DNA of 64,000 nucleotides from positions 4,923,051 through 4,987,050 of the forward strand of contig NC_073312.1 of NCBI RefSeq assembly GCF_027595985.1, in the 5' to 3' direction. The position numbers and the translations under genes were made by a program. Origin of the DNA: Sorex araneus (Eukaryota > Chordata > Mammalia > Eulipotyphla > Soricidae). Below, in pieces: positions 53,071 through 64,000 of the stretch (the first letter of the stretch is position 1; each line of letters opens with the position of its first letter). Under the pieces are notes generated by a model that was not told the origin of the DNA, ran no database searches, and was given only the letters and a program-made list of their open reading frames with translations.

Positions 53071-55867
53071 TTCCTGCGTCCGTGGGCTCCGGGGCGGGCG
53101 GGGACTTCGGGCGAGCGTCCCTGCAGTCTCCATCTCACAGGACCTGCGGGCCGTGGGCAGCTGGGCCTGCGTGGCGGCCCCTGGACCTGCGCCAGCCCCC
53201 CCCCACCCCTCCCGGGAATCTCCAGCCCCTGCTCGGTCCCCACTGGGGCGAGACTCCCCGGGGCCAGAGTCGGAGCTGGCCGGGGTCTGCTCAGGGAAGA
53301 GAAAGCCGGTTCCCACACAGCCCGGGGCGAGGCCTGGGAGCAGCCCCCTGGGAAGACGGGGTGCGGGGGCTCGGGGGCTTCGGAGGGGGGTATCTCCGTG
53401 AGGCTCCTTGTAGAAGCCCATCTGGGAAGACTTAGGTCCAGCGGGGTCCCTGCTCCCCTCTTCTGGAACATTCTCTCTGGGTTTCCAGGATACTAGACAC
53501 CAGCCCTCCTGGGCTGCTGCCTCCTGGCCGTAGGGTGGCAGTCTGTCTGTCTGTCTGTCTGTCTGTCCTATCCTGCCCCCCCCGCGGCGCCCCCAGGCCC
53601 AGCTCCAAGTTCCCGGGACGTGGCATCTGCAGAGCCGGTGCGTGGGCAGCTCCCCGCAGGCCTCAGCCCTCCCTGCCTCTGCTCTTTCTCACCCCGACCT
53701 GGGCTCCGGAATGTTCTGGAAGCATCCACAGCTGTCGGGGTCCATGGCCAGTTGGACAATCCGAGAGGAAAATCCAGCTCAACCCCACAAGCATTTCTTC
53801 AGCGTCTCACTTTTTCACTTGGACGATTTCAAGGCGCGAGTCTGTCTTGAGTCTCCTGTGGCCGGAGTAGAGGCTGCTGGAGGCAGGAGCCGTGAGCCCC
53901 GGGGGGGGGGGCGGTGGGGGGGGCAGACAGAGACACCCCCCCTCCCCGCGCGGCCACCGGACCCCCGCCCCGCCCCCAGTGCCGCTCTGCCTGATGCCTG
54001 GGGGTGCACTGGGCAGGCGGGGAGGCCCTGACCCGGGGGCTGGGGGGCTGTTGCAGGGGCTGCTGGACCGTCCATCCGTCCGTCTGTCTGTGCTTCAGTC
54101 CGGTCGTCTGTCCGTGTGTGACCCCCCTGACGCAGGCCGCGTGGGGCCTGCCCGCTCGAGCCTCGCCCTCACCACCAGACCCCGAGCACTGCCCAGTCCT
54201 GCCCCGCAGCCGGGCCTGGTGTGGGCGAAGGTGGGCATTGGCACGACAGCCGAGCGTGGCGGGGCTGTGGGCACTCGAGTCACGGAGGGACCGAGAGCCC
54301 CGAGGGGCAGCCGCTCCCGGGTCCCGGCCCCATCCCGTGTGGCGTGTGTCGACCCGGCTGTAACACGGGCGGGGCAGAGGCTGGTCGGGCCTAGCTCTGA
54401 GGGGCTCTGGGTCCGAGGGTCTCAGGAATGACCCTGGATGGGGCGGCCAGAGAGGGCAGGGGGCCCGGAAGGCTGCAGGGACTGGGCGGGGTGGGGGGGC
54501 TTTCAGGTCCTGCATCCCCCTCCAGGGCCGCAGACTCTCCGCCCTGACCCTCCCCCCAGCCGCGACCCTGCCTTGGGGTGAAGGCTGAGCCGGCGCCCCC
54601 TCACTCCCCGCCCACACCCTGCGGGTTCCCAGAGCCCGGGACCACCTGCTACCAGGACGGGCCCGGGGTCAGTCGGGCTCCGAGGGCAGGAGTGGGCATG
54701 GTGCCCGCTGGCCGGCCACCCCGCGGAGATGATTCGATCCCTCCCACATCCACAGCCATGAGGTCAGCGGGCGTGCGGCCATTTTCTTGCACGTTCAGTA
54801 CAATGGAATTCTGGAAAATTCCACAGCCCAGCGGCCCCAGGGAGGGGCAGCTGGCTCCGCGCACAGGATGTGGTCTGGGCCCCAGAGGCTCCGACTGACC
54901 GTCCCCCCGCCCCGGCCTGCCCAGGCCCGTGTGCCAACCCGCGGTGCCCACTCTTTGCTCTGGGTGAGCCCTGGGCCCGGTCAGGGGTACCACCTCCTCC
55001 ACGGAGGCCTCCAGGATCCCACCCTTCCACCTCTCGCCGTTTTCTCCCTTTTTCCTGCTCCCAGTCCGAGTGCCCCTGACTGCCGGACAGGCATCCTGGG
55101 AGCCCCCGACCCCAGCAGGGACCCAGAGTGCAGTGAAGGGGCTGTGGGAGCGCGGGGGGAGAACGGACTGACCGGCCCCGGGAGCGCGAGGTGGCCGGGC
55201 CCCAGGGCTCCACCTGGACACAGTGCCCAGCTGCTGACCAGGTGGCGTCTGGGGTTCAGATGGGGTGGGGGACCCTCTCAGGCCGGCTGCCTTTGGGAAC
55301 CGGCCACTCTCCCCGCGTGGCCAGTCCGGCAGGGCAGCAGGCGGTCACTCGGGACCACGCAGCAGAGGCTCCGAAACGCAGCCCTGTGCTGCCCCCGTGC
55401 GGTGAGAGAAGACACTGCACCCAGGATGCTGCCGGCGCCGGCCCAGTCCACTTGCCCACTGTCTGCAGCCCCCCGCCCCCCGCCCCCGCCGCCTGCCTAT
55501 GCCTCACCTCCTCTGTCCAGGATTCCCAAATGCCTTGAGCAAAACCAGCTTCAGGGGTCGGCTCACAGGGCCTTGCCTCGGGGAGATCAGGCACAGACAA
55601 ACCGTTTTTCCCTTTTCCCATCTTTTTCCTTCCAGAATCTCGGCCTCCGGCCACTGGCCTCTGGGCCTCCCGCCCACTCTCCGGTGCCCCACCCCAGAGC
55701 TCCCAGCTAGTGGCGCCTCAGGAAAGCGCCTCTTCCCGTGCTCTGGACGGGGCCGCTCTGGGCCCCAGCTCTCCGTCCTCCCACTCTCCAGCTTTAGGAG
55801 GAAGGGAAGCACAGTGGTTAGCTCCCAGCCGTTAAGGCCCATCGCGATGGAGGGCAGGAAGGGCCAC

Positions 55868-55990
55868 GTCATGCTGAGTCACTCGGGGGCCCAAATCAAG
55901 GCAGAGGAGGAGCTGGACTCTGGTGGAGAGGACGCTCTTAAAATGAATCTCTTTAGGAAGGTTTACTTAGAAACCTATTTAAGAGAGAAG
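55868..55990. promoter_or_regulatory. Candidate element with AP-1/MARE-like site
   Basis: TGCTGAGTCA at about 55874 (AP-1 core TGAGTCA), then a less GC-rich stretch with CTCTTAAAATGAATCTCTTTA and CCTATTTAAGAG. Motif evidence only. Confidence 0.25.
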
Positions 55991-56799
55991 AGGACCGTCC
56001 AGAGCACGGGGGAGGGGAAGCCGCTATGAGGCCCCACACAGCGAGTCCCGGCCACGCTCGGGCTTGGCACAGGCGGACGCCGCTGAGTGAGACGCGCCAC
56101 GGGCCCACGGCACGGACGTAGGCGTGGGGTAGAGGGACAGAGCGAAGCTAGGGCCGGGTGTGGATGCTCAGAGTGGGCCGGGGGGCGGGACGGGGCCGGC
56201 CCTTCCGGCTCAAACCCGCAGCTGCTGGGAATCTCCTCACCCGCCTGGACCCCCGGCCAGGCCGCGCGCTTGGCTGGGGCAGTGCCTGGGCGTGTCCCTC
56301 CGGCCGTCCGGGGGCGCCACCCACGGTGAGAGCCGCCTGCAGGGACCCCCGGGGCTGCTGTCTCCTCCACGCCACCTCCCGGCCCGCCGGCGGCTCCTGG
56401 AGCTCACGTGGCGACCATGCGGGCGACTGTTGTGGCTGACCCGAGTGGACGCGGCCGAGAGGCCGCAGCTCAGCCGGGGACTCCGGGCTCGCTCGGCCCG
56501 TCCCCGGGCAGGACCCTGCAGTGCCCACAGGGCACGTCCAGGCTCCGCGGGTCTTGCTGAGACTGTGGGCTCAGAGCCGCCACTGACCAGGCAAACTGCA
56601 GTCCGGGGGGGGACGCTCCCCGGGGGTGGGCAGGCGGGGGCTTGGGACACGCACGCCGCTCAGAGGCCAGTTCCTGGCCCCGGCCAGCCGCTGACCTGAG
56701 GCTCCTCAAGGGGTCCAGATACTGACCACCATGGCCCCCGCGCCCCAGGGAAAGCTTAGTCTCTGCCCCTGGGGACCCCCAGCTGCTCGCAGTGTCTGC

Positions 56800-57340
56800 C
56801 CTGTGTGCGCCTGCCGTATGTGGGTGTGTGTGAGTCTGCTATTTGTGTGTGCTTGTGTGTGCACCTGCCGTGCGTGCATCTGTCGTGTGTGTGTACATGT
56901 GTGTACGTGTGCGTGTGTGCGAGCATCTAGCATCTGCTGTGTGAGCCTCTGCTGTGTGTGAGAATGTGCACGTGTGTGAGCATGTGCACATGTGTGTGAG
57001 CCCCTGCTCTGTGCGTGTGCATAGGTGCACGCATGCATCTGCTGTGTGTGAGAATGTACACGTGTGTGAGCATGTGCATATGTGTGTGAGCCCCTGCTCT
57101 GTGCATGTGCGTAGGTGCACGCATGCATCTGCTGTGTGAGCCTCTGCTGTGTGTGAGAATGTACACGTGTGTGAGCATGTGCACATGTGTGTGAGCCCCT
57201 GCTCTGTGCATGTGCGCAGGTGCACGCATGCATCTGCTGTGTGTCTGTGTGAGCCTCTGCACGTGTGTGTGAGCATGTGCACGTGTGTGGGCCCCTGCTG
57301 TGTGTGCGTGTGTGCACGCGTGCATCTGCCATGCGTGTCT
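56800..57340 (+). repeat. TG-rich minisatellite of about 93-104 bp units
   Basis: Larger units (GTGTGAGCCCCTGCTCTGTG, then TG/CATG stretches and GCACGCATGCATCTGCTGTG) repeat about four times, seen at 56995, 57087, 57191 and, diverged, 57285. Confidence 0.92.
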
Positions 57341-58904
57341 GTGTGGGGTTGTTGCCGAGGTCCCTCATGGCCGGCGGGTCCCTTCCAGCCTCAGCGGCAC
57401 CCCAGCCCCAGGTGCCCAGAGCTGCCCTCGGGAGGACCCCTCGCCTCCTGGGGGAGTCTCCTCCTCCCCACAGCACGTCCTCTTCTGCCCACTGGCCATT
57501 CAGGACATTCAGGAGACTCTGGATCCCCCCCGCATCCCCCCGAGACTACGGCCTAGAGGTGAGTCTGGCACCCGGCGTGTGGCCCAGGGGTGCGGGCGGA
57601 GGGGCCCCCTCTTGGGAAGGGCCCCTTGGTGCGGGTCACCCAGAGGCCCGAGACCCCGCGGCCAGCAGGAGCCCTTGTCTCTGCACCCCCACCTCAGGGC
57701 TGCAGGGGTGCGGCTCCGGGGTCCCGTGGGCGCCCCAGGCCTGTGGTCTCCCAGTCCGTGTTCCTGCTGGCCGCCACTGACCCTGTGCCCTTCTTGAGGG
57801 GCCGTGAGGGATCCCCCGAGTGTGGCTGGGGGTCAACCCGACACTGTAACCGGAGATGGGCTGGGGCAGGGCGGGGAGAGGTGGGCAGCGTCCAGGGCAG
57901 CGTCCAGGGCAGTGTCCAGGGCAGTCCTGTCTCGAGGAGACCACGAGCAGGGATGCAGCGCTGTGACTGGTGGTTGGGTCGGGGTCGGGCGGCGCGGGAC
58001 CCCAACTCTGGGCGTAGGAGCTGCCTCGTGGGCATGAGGCGGGCAGCGTCGCGGGCGCCACCCATCCCAGCCACCAGAGGGCGCCCTGGGAAGGGCCGGG
58101 CCTCCAGCCCCTGCAGCTGGGGTCCAGCCCCTCTGTGGCCAGGCCGCAGCTGGCCCCTGGAAGGGTGATCACGCAGGGAACGGGCCTTGTTCCAGGCAAG
58201 CGGGGGGCACCCAGCCTGGCAGGGGGTGCCCAGTCCTCTGCCCTTCAACACCCCTCCCTGCCCCGCCATGACCCTCACACGCACTCAGGGAGGGCCGGTC
58301 AGAGGGTCCCACCTCCGAGAGCCCCCAGATCCCAGCTGGGGTCTGCCCCCCACAGCCCAGCAGGGGGCAGGCTGGGCCTGAGAATGCTCTGGAAAGGCTT
58401 GTGTCCCAGCAGGCTCCTGGCAGAGGGAGGCAGGGCCCGTGGAGAGAGCACCTTCTCGGGAGTTCTCCTGGGTCCCTGCCCTGCCTGCCCTGTGGGGTCT
58501 CGTGGGAGGCGCCCCCACCCCTGCTTCCCTTCAGGGCCAGCCCCCCCCCATCCCCCCTGCGCTCTGCAGCTCAGGGGCCAGCGGGCAGCCAGCCGGGCTA
58601 TGCTCCGGGTCCGAGCCTGCCGGGGGGCAGCAGCGCAGAGGGCAGTGGGCTGGGCTGGACCCTGGCCTGCCCTTAGCCTCCAGCTGACCTGCCCGCTGCG
58701 CTCTCTCAGCTGCGGGCACTAGTGTGAGTCATGTGCCCACTCGTCTCCCGAGCCCTGAGCCCTCGGGAGGGACAGGACAGCGCCTGCTCAGCACGGGGCT
58801 CCGGGGACGTCCTGGGACCTCAAGCTTCGCCCCCAGAATCCTGCTCGATTCCTGAGCATGGAGAGCCCAGGGGCAGAGTGAGGTGCCCCCATGTCCCCCC
58901 AGCC

Positions 58905-59195
58905 CCCAACACACACACACTCACACACAAGCACACACTCATGCACTTGTGCACACATGCATGCACACACATGTGCACACACATGTGCACACACATGCAC
59001 ACACATGCACACACATGCATGCACACATGCACACACGCACACGCACACACTCACACATGCGCACACACACGCACACACTTGCACCCACATGCACACAAGC
59101 GCACACACGCACAAATGCACACACTCACACACATACACACACATACACATGTGCACACACACACACGCACACACACACATGCACACACACGCAGA
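58905..59195 (+). repeat. (CA)n/(CATG)n microsatellite tract
   Basis: 290 bases of CACACA, CACATGCA and CACGCA units. Alternating purine-pyrimidine, prone to Z-DNA. Confidence 0.97.
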
Positions 59196-60799
59196 GGCTG
59201 CTGAGTATCTGCAAGGATCCTGTCAGCCACATGCTGGGAAAAGGGACTGAGGGGAGACAGTTTCGCCCCAGTTGGGCGAACATGGGGAAACCCAGGAATG
59301 ATCTGGGGTCACTCCAGGACTCCTGCGGGGGCCCGGCCAGTCCTGGCTGCTGGCCCAGGTGCGGCTGGGAGCAGGAGGGACACGGGCCCTGTGGTGCCCG
59401 GGACAGACACAGGAGGTCAGGCCTTGAAGGCCCCTCCGATCCGGCTGCTGCCCGCCCATTGGTATTGGCTCAGAGGGTACTGCGGACCCTCCCTCCCACC
59501 CAGGCTGGGCCTGGCACCCCCGGCCACCGTGCCCAGCTCTGCCGAGTCCTCGGGAGGGAGTGGACCCAGGCTTGGGGTCCCTCCTGCCTCGCAGCCCGGG
59601 GAAGGCGGGGACATTAGCCTAGTTCGGGGGTCACTGGGGTGGCGGGACACAGGCAGGAGGGACAGGGGAGAGGCTGACCCTCTGGGGGGCTTCGGGGATG
59701 GGGGAGAGCTGGGCTTCCTCCTGTCCGGGTACGAGGCAGGAACCGGCCGTGCCAGGGAGCTCCCAGCTTTGGGGGTCTCCAGCCCCCGTCTTGGCTCATG
59801 CCCGTCTGCAGACGGAGAGGGAGCAGCGCGGGCTACCTGGGAAAGAGGGGCCGAGCCCTGGGGCTCAGCACTGGGACCCGGACCCGCCAGGTGGGCACGG
59901 CACTGCCCGGGCTGCAGCGGGTGACGCTTCTCCGTGTCCCCGTACGAGCTTTAAAGGAGCCTTTCCCAGCGTCGGTGTGGAAAGGACAGTCACGAGTGTT
60001 CCCTGGGCGAGGCCACTCACCCCTTCCGGGATGGGGGCGCTGTCAGATGCTCCCTCTGCCCTCTGGAGCAGCCGCCCGCCGTGGGCACCCGGCCGGGCCC
60101 GGGCTGGAGGGCGGCAGGTTTGTCCTGTTAGTTGTTCCAGCTGACCCGGGTCAGTCACTCAGGCCAGAGCCCCACCCCCGTCCATACCAGCGTCTAGAAC
60201 AGTGTTTCCCCAACGCGCGTGTGGTCCTGGGGCCCGGGAGGGGGGTTGCTGTGTCGGTGGACGGTATGAGACTGGGGTGGCCGGCAGGGAGGCCAGCGGG
60301 TCCCGAGAGCAGAAACAACGCTGGAAGGTGCCACGTCAGAAAGTGCTCGAGGAACCCCGGTTTCACAGGCAGACGGGGGCCGTGGCCTCGGGGCCGGCTG
60401 CAGCGGGCACCCGTCTGGTCCCTGCAGCACAGACGGGGCCCACGGGCGGGACGCACGCTCGCGGTGGGACATACAGAACCCGTGACATCGTCCCCTGGGG
60501 CCAGGCCTGCGCTCTTGGCCCCGCCGTCCTGGACACGGGGGAGTCAGCATGTCCTGGACCCCCAGTTTCGGGACCCTTGGGCCCTCTCCCCCCCGAGGGT
60601 CCCAGGGCCCTCCGGGAGCCAGCGCTAACCCGCTGCCGCCTCCGGCACCCTCAGTGGTTCCTGCTGTGGCTCCAGGCCACAGGGCGACTTGCAGGAGGGG
60701 ACGGAAGGACTTAACGCTCGGTGACACGGGGGAGGGTCTGAGGCCAGCTGTGGCCATGCACACGTCCCAGGAAAGCACGGCGCTAAAAATACAGCTACG

Positions 60800-60981
60800 G
60801 GGGCTGGAGCGACAGCACAGCGGGTAGGGCGTTTGCCTTGCACGTGGCCGACCCAGGTTCTAATCCCAGCATCCCATATGGTCCCCTGAGCACCGCCAGG
60901 GGTAATTCCTGAGTGAAGAGCCAGGAGTAACCCCTGTGCAACGCCGGGTGTGACCCAAAAACCAAAAAAAATAAATTAAAA
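60800..60981 (+). mobile_element. SOR-type SINE, probably recent
   Basis: Full-length 'gggctggagcgacagcacagcgggtagggcg' to 'gtgtgacccaaaaaccaaaaaaaataaa'. Exact 15-bp duplication AAAAATACAGCTACG at 60785-60799 and 60982-60996. Confidence 0.96.
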
Positions 60982-61920
60982 AAAAATACAGCTACGTCGA
61001 TACACGGATCCCACAGAAGATGCAGGAATCGGGGAAAAGCAGGAGAAACGAGAAGAAAACGAGGCCGGGGCGAGGAAGTCCCAGTTTTCGGAAGGCGGCG
61101 GGAAGAGAAGGCTGGGGGAGGGGAGAGGGGAACCGGGAAAGGACTCGGTCCGCTCCTCCACGGGGGCTCCGGGCCCCAGACGCGGGGCCGGAGGACAGGC
61201 CACCGCTGCCCAGCTGTTCTGACCCCCGGACCGTCTGCCCAGCGCAGGTGGCCGCGCCAGAGCTCAGGGACACGTGACGCTTTGCCTGCACCAGAACACG
61301 CCAGCCAGGGCCCGGGTCAGAGAACCAGAGTGGAACCTCGGTGTGGACACGGCTAGGAAGAGAAAAGGCCAACATTGGATGCCACCCGGGTCCCGAGGAG
61401 TCCATGGGCGCCCTGCAATCCCAAGAAAGACCAAGGGGTGACTTCCCTGCAGGCTTCCAGGAGGTGGTGGCCATGGGGAGCCGGGGGGGAGACCAAGCAC
61501 AGAAGTCTTTCTCCCGGAGCTTCTTGTCAGAGGGGCCGCTGGGAGGGTGTGGGCAGCTGCGGGCAGCGTCCTGGCTGGGTGGCGTGGCGGGGACCTCCCG
61601 AGCTTGGACCCCGGGCTGCCAGGAGCGTCGCTCTGGGCTCCGGGACCCGGGTTTGCTGTCTGCGGTCCGGGATTGACTGCCGCACCCCCTCGTCCGTGCC
61701 CGGCCCTGGGAAGTGTCGCTTCTCTCCGCTCCGGGGGGTCCCTCAGCGCCCGGCTCCTTCTGGGGTCACCATCCGGGGTCCGATCACGGACTAACACCAA
61801 AGTGTCCGGCAAGAGCCGCTGAAATTAATTCAGAACCGGGCACGGCCCGATTCTCCGTCTCTGGGCCCACTGTCATCTGGGTTCCGGGAAAGGCTCCCGG
61901 AGAGGAACACTCAAGGGCTC

Positions 61921-61996
61921 TGGTCTCCGGCCGAGCGACAGGACAGCGGGGAGGCCGTTTGCCTTGGACAGGCTGACCCGGGTTCCATCCCTCCTC
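61921..61996 (+). mobile_element. SINE head fragment
   Basis: 'ccggccgagcgacaggacagcggggaggccgtttgccttggacaggctgacccgggttccatccc' is the tRNA-like head; the body is replaced by the CCTCT repeat that follows. Confidence 0.75.
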
Positions 61997-62122
61997 TCCT
62001 CTCCTCTCCCTCCTCCCTCTCCTCTCCCCTCCCCTCCCCTCCCCTCCCCTCCCCTCCCCTCCCCTCCCCTCCCCTCCCCTCCCCTCCCCTCCTCTCCCCA
62101 CCCCTCCCCTCCTCTCTTGCCC
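61990..62122 (+). repeat. (CCTCT)n/(CCCCT)n microsatellite
   Basis: About 25 pentamer units. The - strand has GGGG runs. Confidence 0.97.
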
Positions 62123-62317
62123 CCCCTCCCCTGCAGTCCCTCACTGCCTATTACTGCTCTGTCCTTCCTCCCTCTGCAGGGGAATTTTTAGTCCTTTTTA
62201 TATCGCTCGAATGTTTTTTAAATGAATATGATTTTTTTTTAATCAAAAGAGTCTTAAGAGCTGCTCTTAAGACATTCCTTCCCCATCTGGTTTGCTTCAT
62301 TGAAAAAAAAGAAAAAC

Positions 62318-62342
62318 AGGAATAATAATAATAATAATAATA
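62318..62342 (+). repeat. (AAT)n microsatellite
   Basis: About eight AAT units. Confidence 0.95.
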
Positions 62343-62440
62343 AAAAAAGACGTGTGCAGACTTGGGCGGGCTCCTGGCTCCACTCACGAATGCCAGCCGA
62401 GGAGGGGCCGGGCTGCAGAGCTGGGTAGAAGAGGGCGGCA

Positions 62441-62592
62441 GAGGGGCTGGCAAGAGCGTGCAGGGGGCACAGTGCTTGCCTCACTACAAGTGACCCAGGT
62501 TCGATCCCCAGCTCCCCACATGATTGCCAGGCGTGATCCCGAGCACAGAGCCAAGAGCAGGCCCCGAGGGTGTGACCTAAAATCACCTAAAG
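62441..62592 (+). mobile_element. Diverged SINE
   Basis: 'gggctggcaagagcgtgcagggggcacagtgcttgcc..ggttcgatccccagc' to 'cgagcacagagccaagagcagg..gtgtgacctaaaa'. Confidence 0.85.
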
Positions 62593-63335
62593 GCGTCTCT
62601 GCGGTGTGGGGGTCCCCCACTTCCTGCTGAGAGGGGCCGAAGGGCTCCTGGACATGCCCAGTGCCCCTGGGGGTGACCCGGCCCTTTGCGAGTGTGGTCC
62701 CTGGGGGTCTTCTTCCTCCCGCTCCCTTTGGGGACTCCGCCTTTGGAGTCCCCTCTGTTCTTGGGTCCGGGAGCGGGGGAGGCCCCCCGTGTCCTGTCGA
62801 GCTGGGCTTTGAGCAGAAAGCGCATGCAAGGACACACAGGGAGGGAGAGACAGACGCACTCGGACCCCGAGCCGTCATGCAGCCACTCGCCGACTCCGCC
62901 AAGGACCATCCATGGATTCCTCGGTTCTGGGTTCAACTCCCGTTGCCGCACCCAGCCCACTCCCACCTCGCACCGACGCCCGGATGGACGGATTCCGTCT
63001 CCCGCTGATGCTGTGTCGATCCGCTCTCTGGTTCCTTTGCTCACGCCCACGTGGCCGTGTGTCGGGGGTGCCACGGCTGGTCCCCGGCGGCTCTGCTTCC
63101 CTCAGGCCTCCCGGCCTCGCTGCTGGGCCACAGGGACACGCAGGCACCCGACACCAGCTTCAGGCCTCTGGGAGCTGGGAGGGTGGGTCCCTGGCGCCTT
63201 CCTGGGTGGGGCCGAGGCTGTGCTCCGGGCAGGGCGTGGCCTTCTCTGCTGGGCCTCTCAGAGAGAGTGGAGCATTGCCGCCTTGGGGGTCTCCCCTGGC
63301 TGGACCCCGCCCTCGGGGGACTCCCTGCCATTCTT

Positions 63336-63772
63336 TTTCTTTCCCTTTTTGGGTCGACTGGAGCGATAGCACAGCGGGTAGGGCATTTGTCTTGCACGCG
63401 GCGGACCTGGGTTTGATTCCTCCGTCCCTCTCGGAGAGCCCGGCAAGCTACCGAGAGTATCCCGCCTGCACGGCAGAGCCTGGCAAGCTCCCCGTGGTGT
63501 GTTCAATATGCCACAAACAGTAACAACAAGTCTCACGATGGAGACGTTACTGGTGCCCGCTCAAGCAAATCGGTGAACAATGGGATGACAGTGATGACAG
63601 TGACAGTGATTTTTGGGTCACACCCAGCGATGCTCAGGGGTTACTCCTGGCTCTGCACTCAGGAATTGCTCCTGGCGGTGCTCGGGGGACCCTATGGGAT
63701 GCTGGGAATCAAACCCAGGTCGGCTGCGCGCAAGGCAAACGTCTTATCCACTGTGCTGTCACTCCGGCCCCT
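63336..63772 (-). mobile_element. SOR-type SINE, split by a later SINE
   Basis: Tail and start at 63336-63355 and the remainder at 63610-63772 ('cacacccagcgatgctcagggg' to 'gctgtcactccggcccc'). Outer duplication ACTCCCTGCCATTCTT at 63320-63335 and ACTCCCTGTCATTCTT at 63773-63788, one mismatch. Confidence 0.93.
63356..63609 (+). mobile_element. Variant SINE without poly(A) tail, nested
   Basis: Shares the tRNA-like head with SOR ('gactggagcgatagcacagcgggtagggc'), then a different body ('tcggagagcccggcaagctaccgagag', 'caatatgccacaaacagtaac', 'gttactggtgcccgctcaagcaaatcgg'), and ends in (GACAGT)n rather than A. Exact duplication TTTTTGGGTC at 63346-63355 and 63610-63619. Confidence 0.94.
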
Positions 63773-64000
63773 ACTCCCTGTCATTCTTGTCTTCGGGTCA
63801 AATCAGGGCCCCTGGGAACAGGTGTGAATCCTGTCCCCTGGAGTGCTGTGCAGGTGACCCTTGGAGTGCTGTGCAGGCTCCCGCTCCTGATGACCAGGCC
63901 TCCCGCGCTTGGAAGCAGTTCCCGGCTGAGTTACACGCAGGGACTAAGAGCAGCTCACTGGCTGGGGCAGGGGGGGCAGGAAGAGCCACAAGGAGGAGGT

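Larger units (their letters stand above)
53026..64000. other. 3' flanking DNA of CHST15, no gene recognised
   Basis: 11 kb after the poly(A) site. Besides the repeats listed, 53070-56780, 57340-58900, 59200-60780, 61000-61920 and 62600-63320 are GC-rich, with short overlapping frames on both strands and no protein family that I recognise. A CTGT microsatellite lies at about 53547-53569, and a 13-bp CAGCGTCCAGGG-type repeat at about 57885-57930. In human the neighbour on this side is CPXM2, from memory; I see no CPXM2 exon here. Confidence 0.7.

Noticed and set aside
53026..64000. A second gene, such as the start of CPXM2, downstream of CHST15
   Set aside because: No exon with conserved protein sequence and splice sites could be recognised. 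The open frames there are GC-driven.

Overview
This is a window of mammalian nuclear DNA, GC-rich and dense in CpG, microsatellites and retroposons. It contains one supported protein-coding gene. More than thirty copies of a tRNA-derived SINE are present: a head with Pol III box-like motifs, a body with the phrase 'gagccaggagtaa', and an A-rich tail after 'cccaaaaagc'. This is the SOR-type SINE known from shrews, so the source is most likely a shrew (Sorex or a close relative). That is recognition of a repeat family from memory, not a database match.

The gene is CHST15 on the + strand. It encodes carbohydrate sulfotransferase 15 (N-acetylgalactosamine 4-sulfate 6-O-sulfotransferase), a Golgi type II membrane enzyme that makes chondroitin sulfate E. 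A CpG-island promoter with CGG tracts fills about 1-1750. Intron 1 runs to 34055. The first coding exon lies in 34056-34990 and further coding exons are at 35971-36310, 37574-37720, 41804-41960, 50014-50170, 51409-51556 and 52224-52414. All six junctions between coding exons have GT-AG ends and compatible phases. The joined frame is 552 codons with no interruption. The 3' UTR ends near 53022, just after an AATAAA at 53002. The remaining 11 kb (53026-64000) is 3' flanking DNA in which I see no gene.

Region by region: 1-1.75 kb promoter island; 1.75-34 kb intron 1 with SINEs, LINE-like insertions, MIR remnants, TG repeats and several A+T-rich islands that look like candidate enhancers; 34-38 kb exons 2-4; 37.7-41.8 kb intron 4 with a GC-box minisatellite, a GGAA microsatellite and a SINE whose tail became a long microsatellite; 42-50 kb intron 5 with three minisatellites and a long TG tract just before exon 6; 50.2-51.4 kb intron 6 with a GC-box minisatellite; 51.4-53 kb the last two exons and poly(A) site; 53-64 kb flank with VNTRs, TG/CA tracts, a recent SINE and a nested SINE pair.

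I did not find a new enzymatic or defence system. The most interesting signals are non-coding. Intron 5 carries a tandem array of 19 GAGGTAAG motifs, matching the 5' splice-site consensus better than the authentic exon 5 donor does. There is an array of decayed CRE-like sites, an AT-rich homeodomain-motif island in intron 1, and retroposon insertions whose order can be read from nested or shared target-site duplications.
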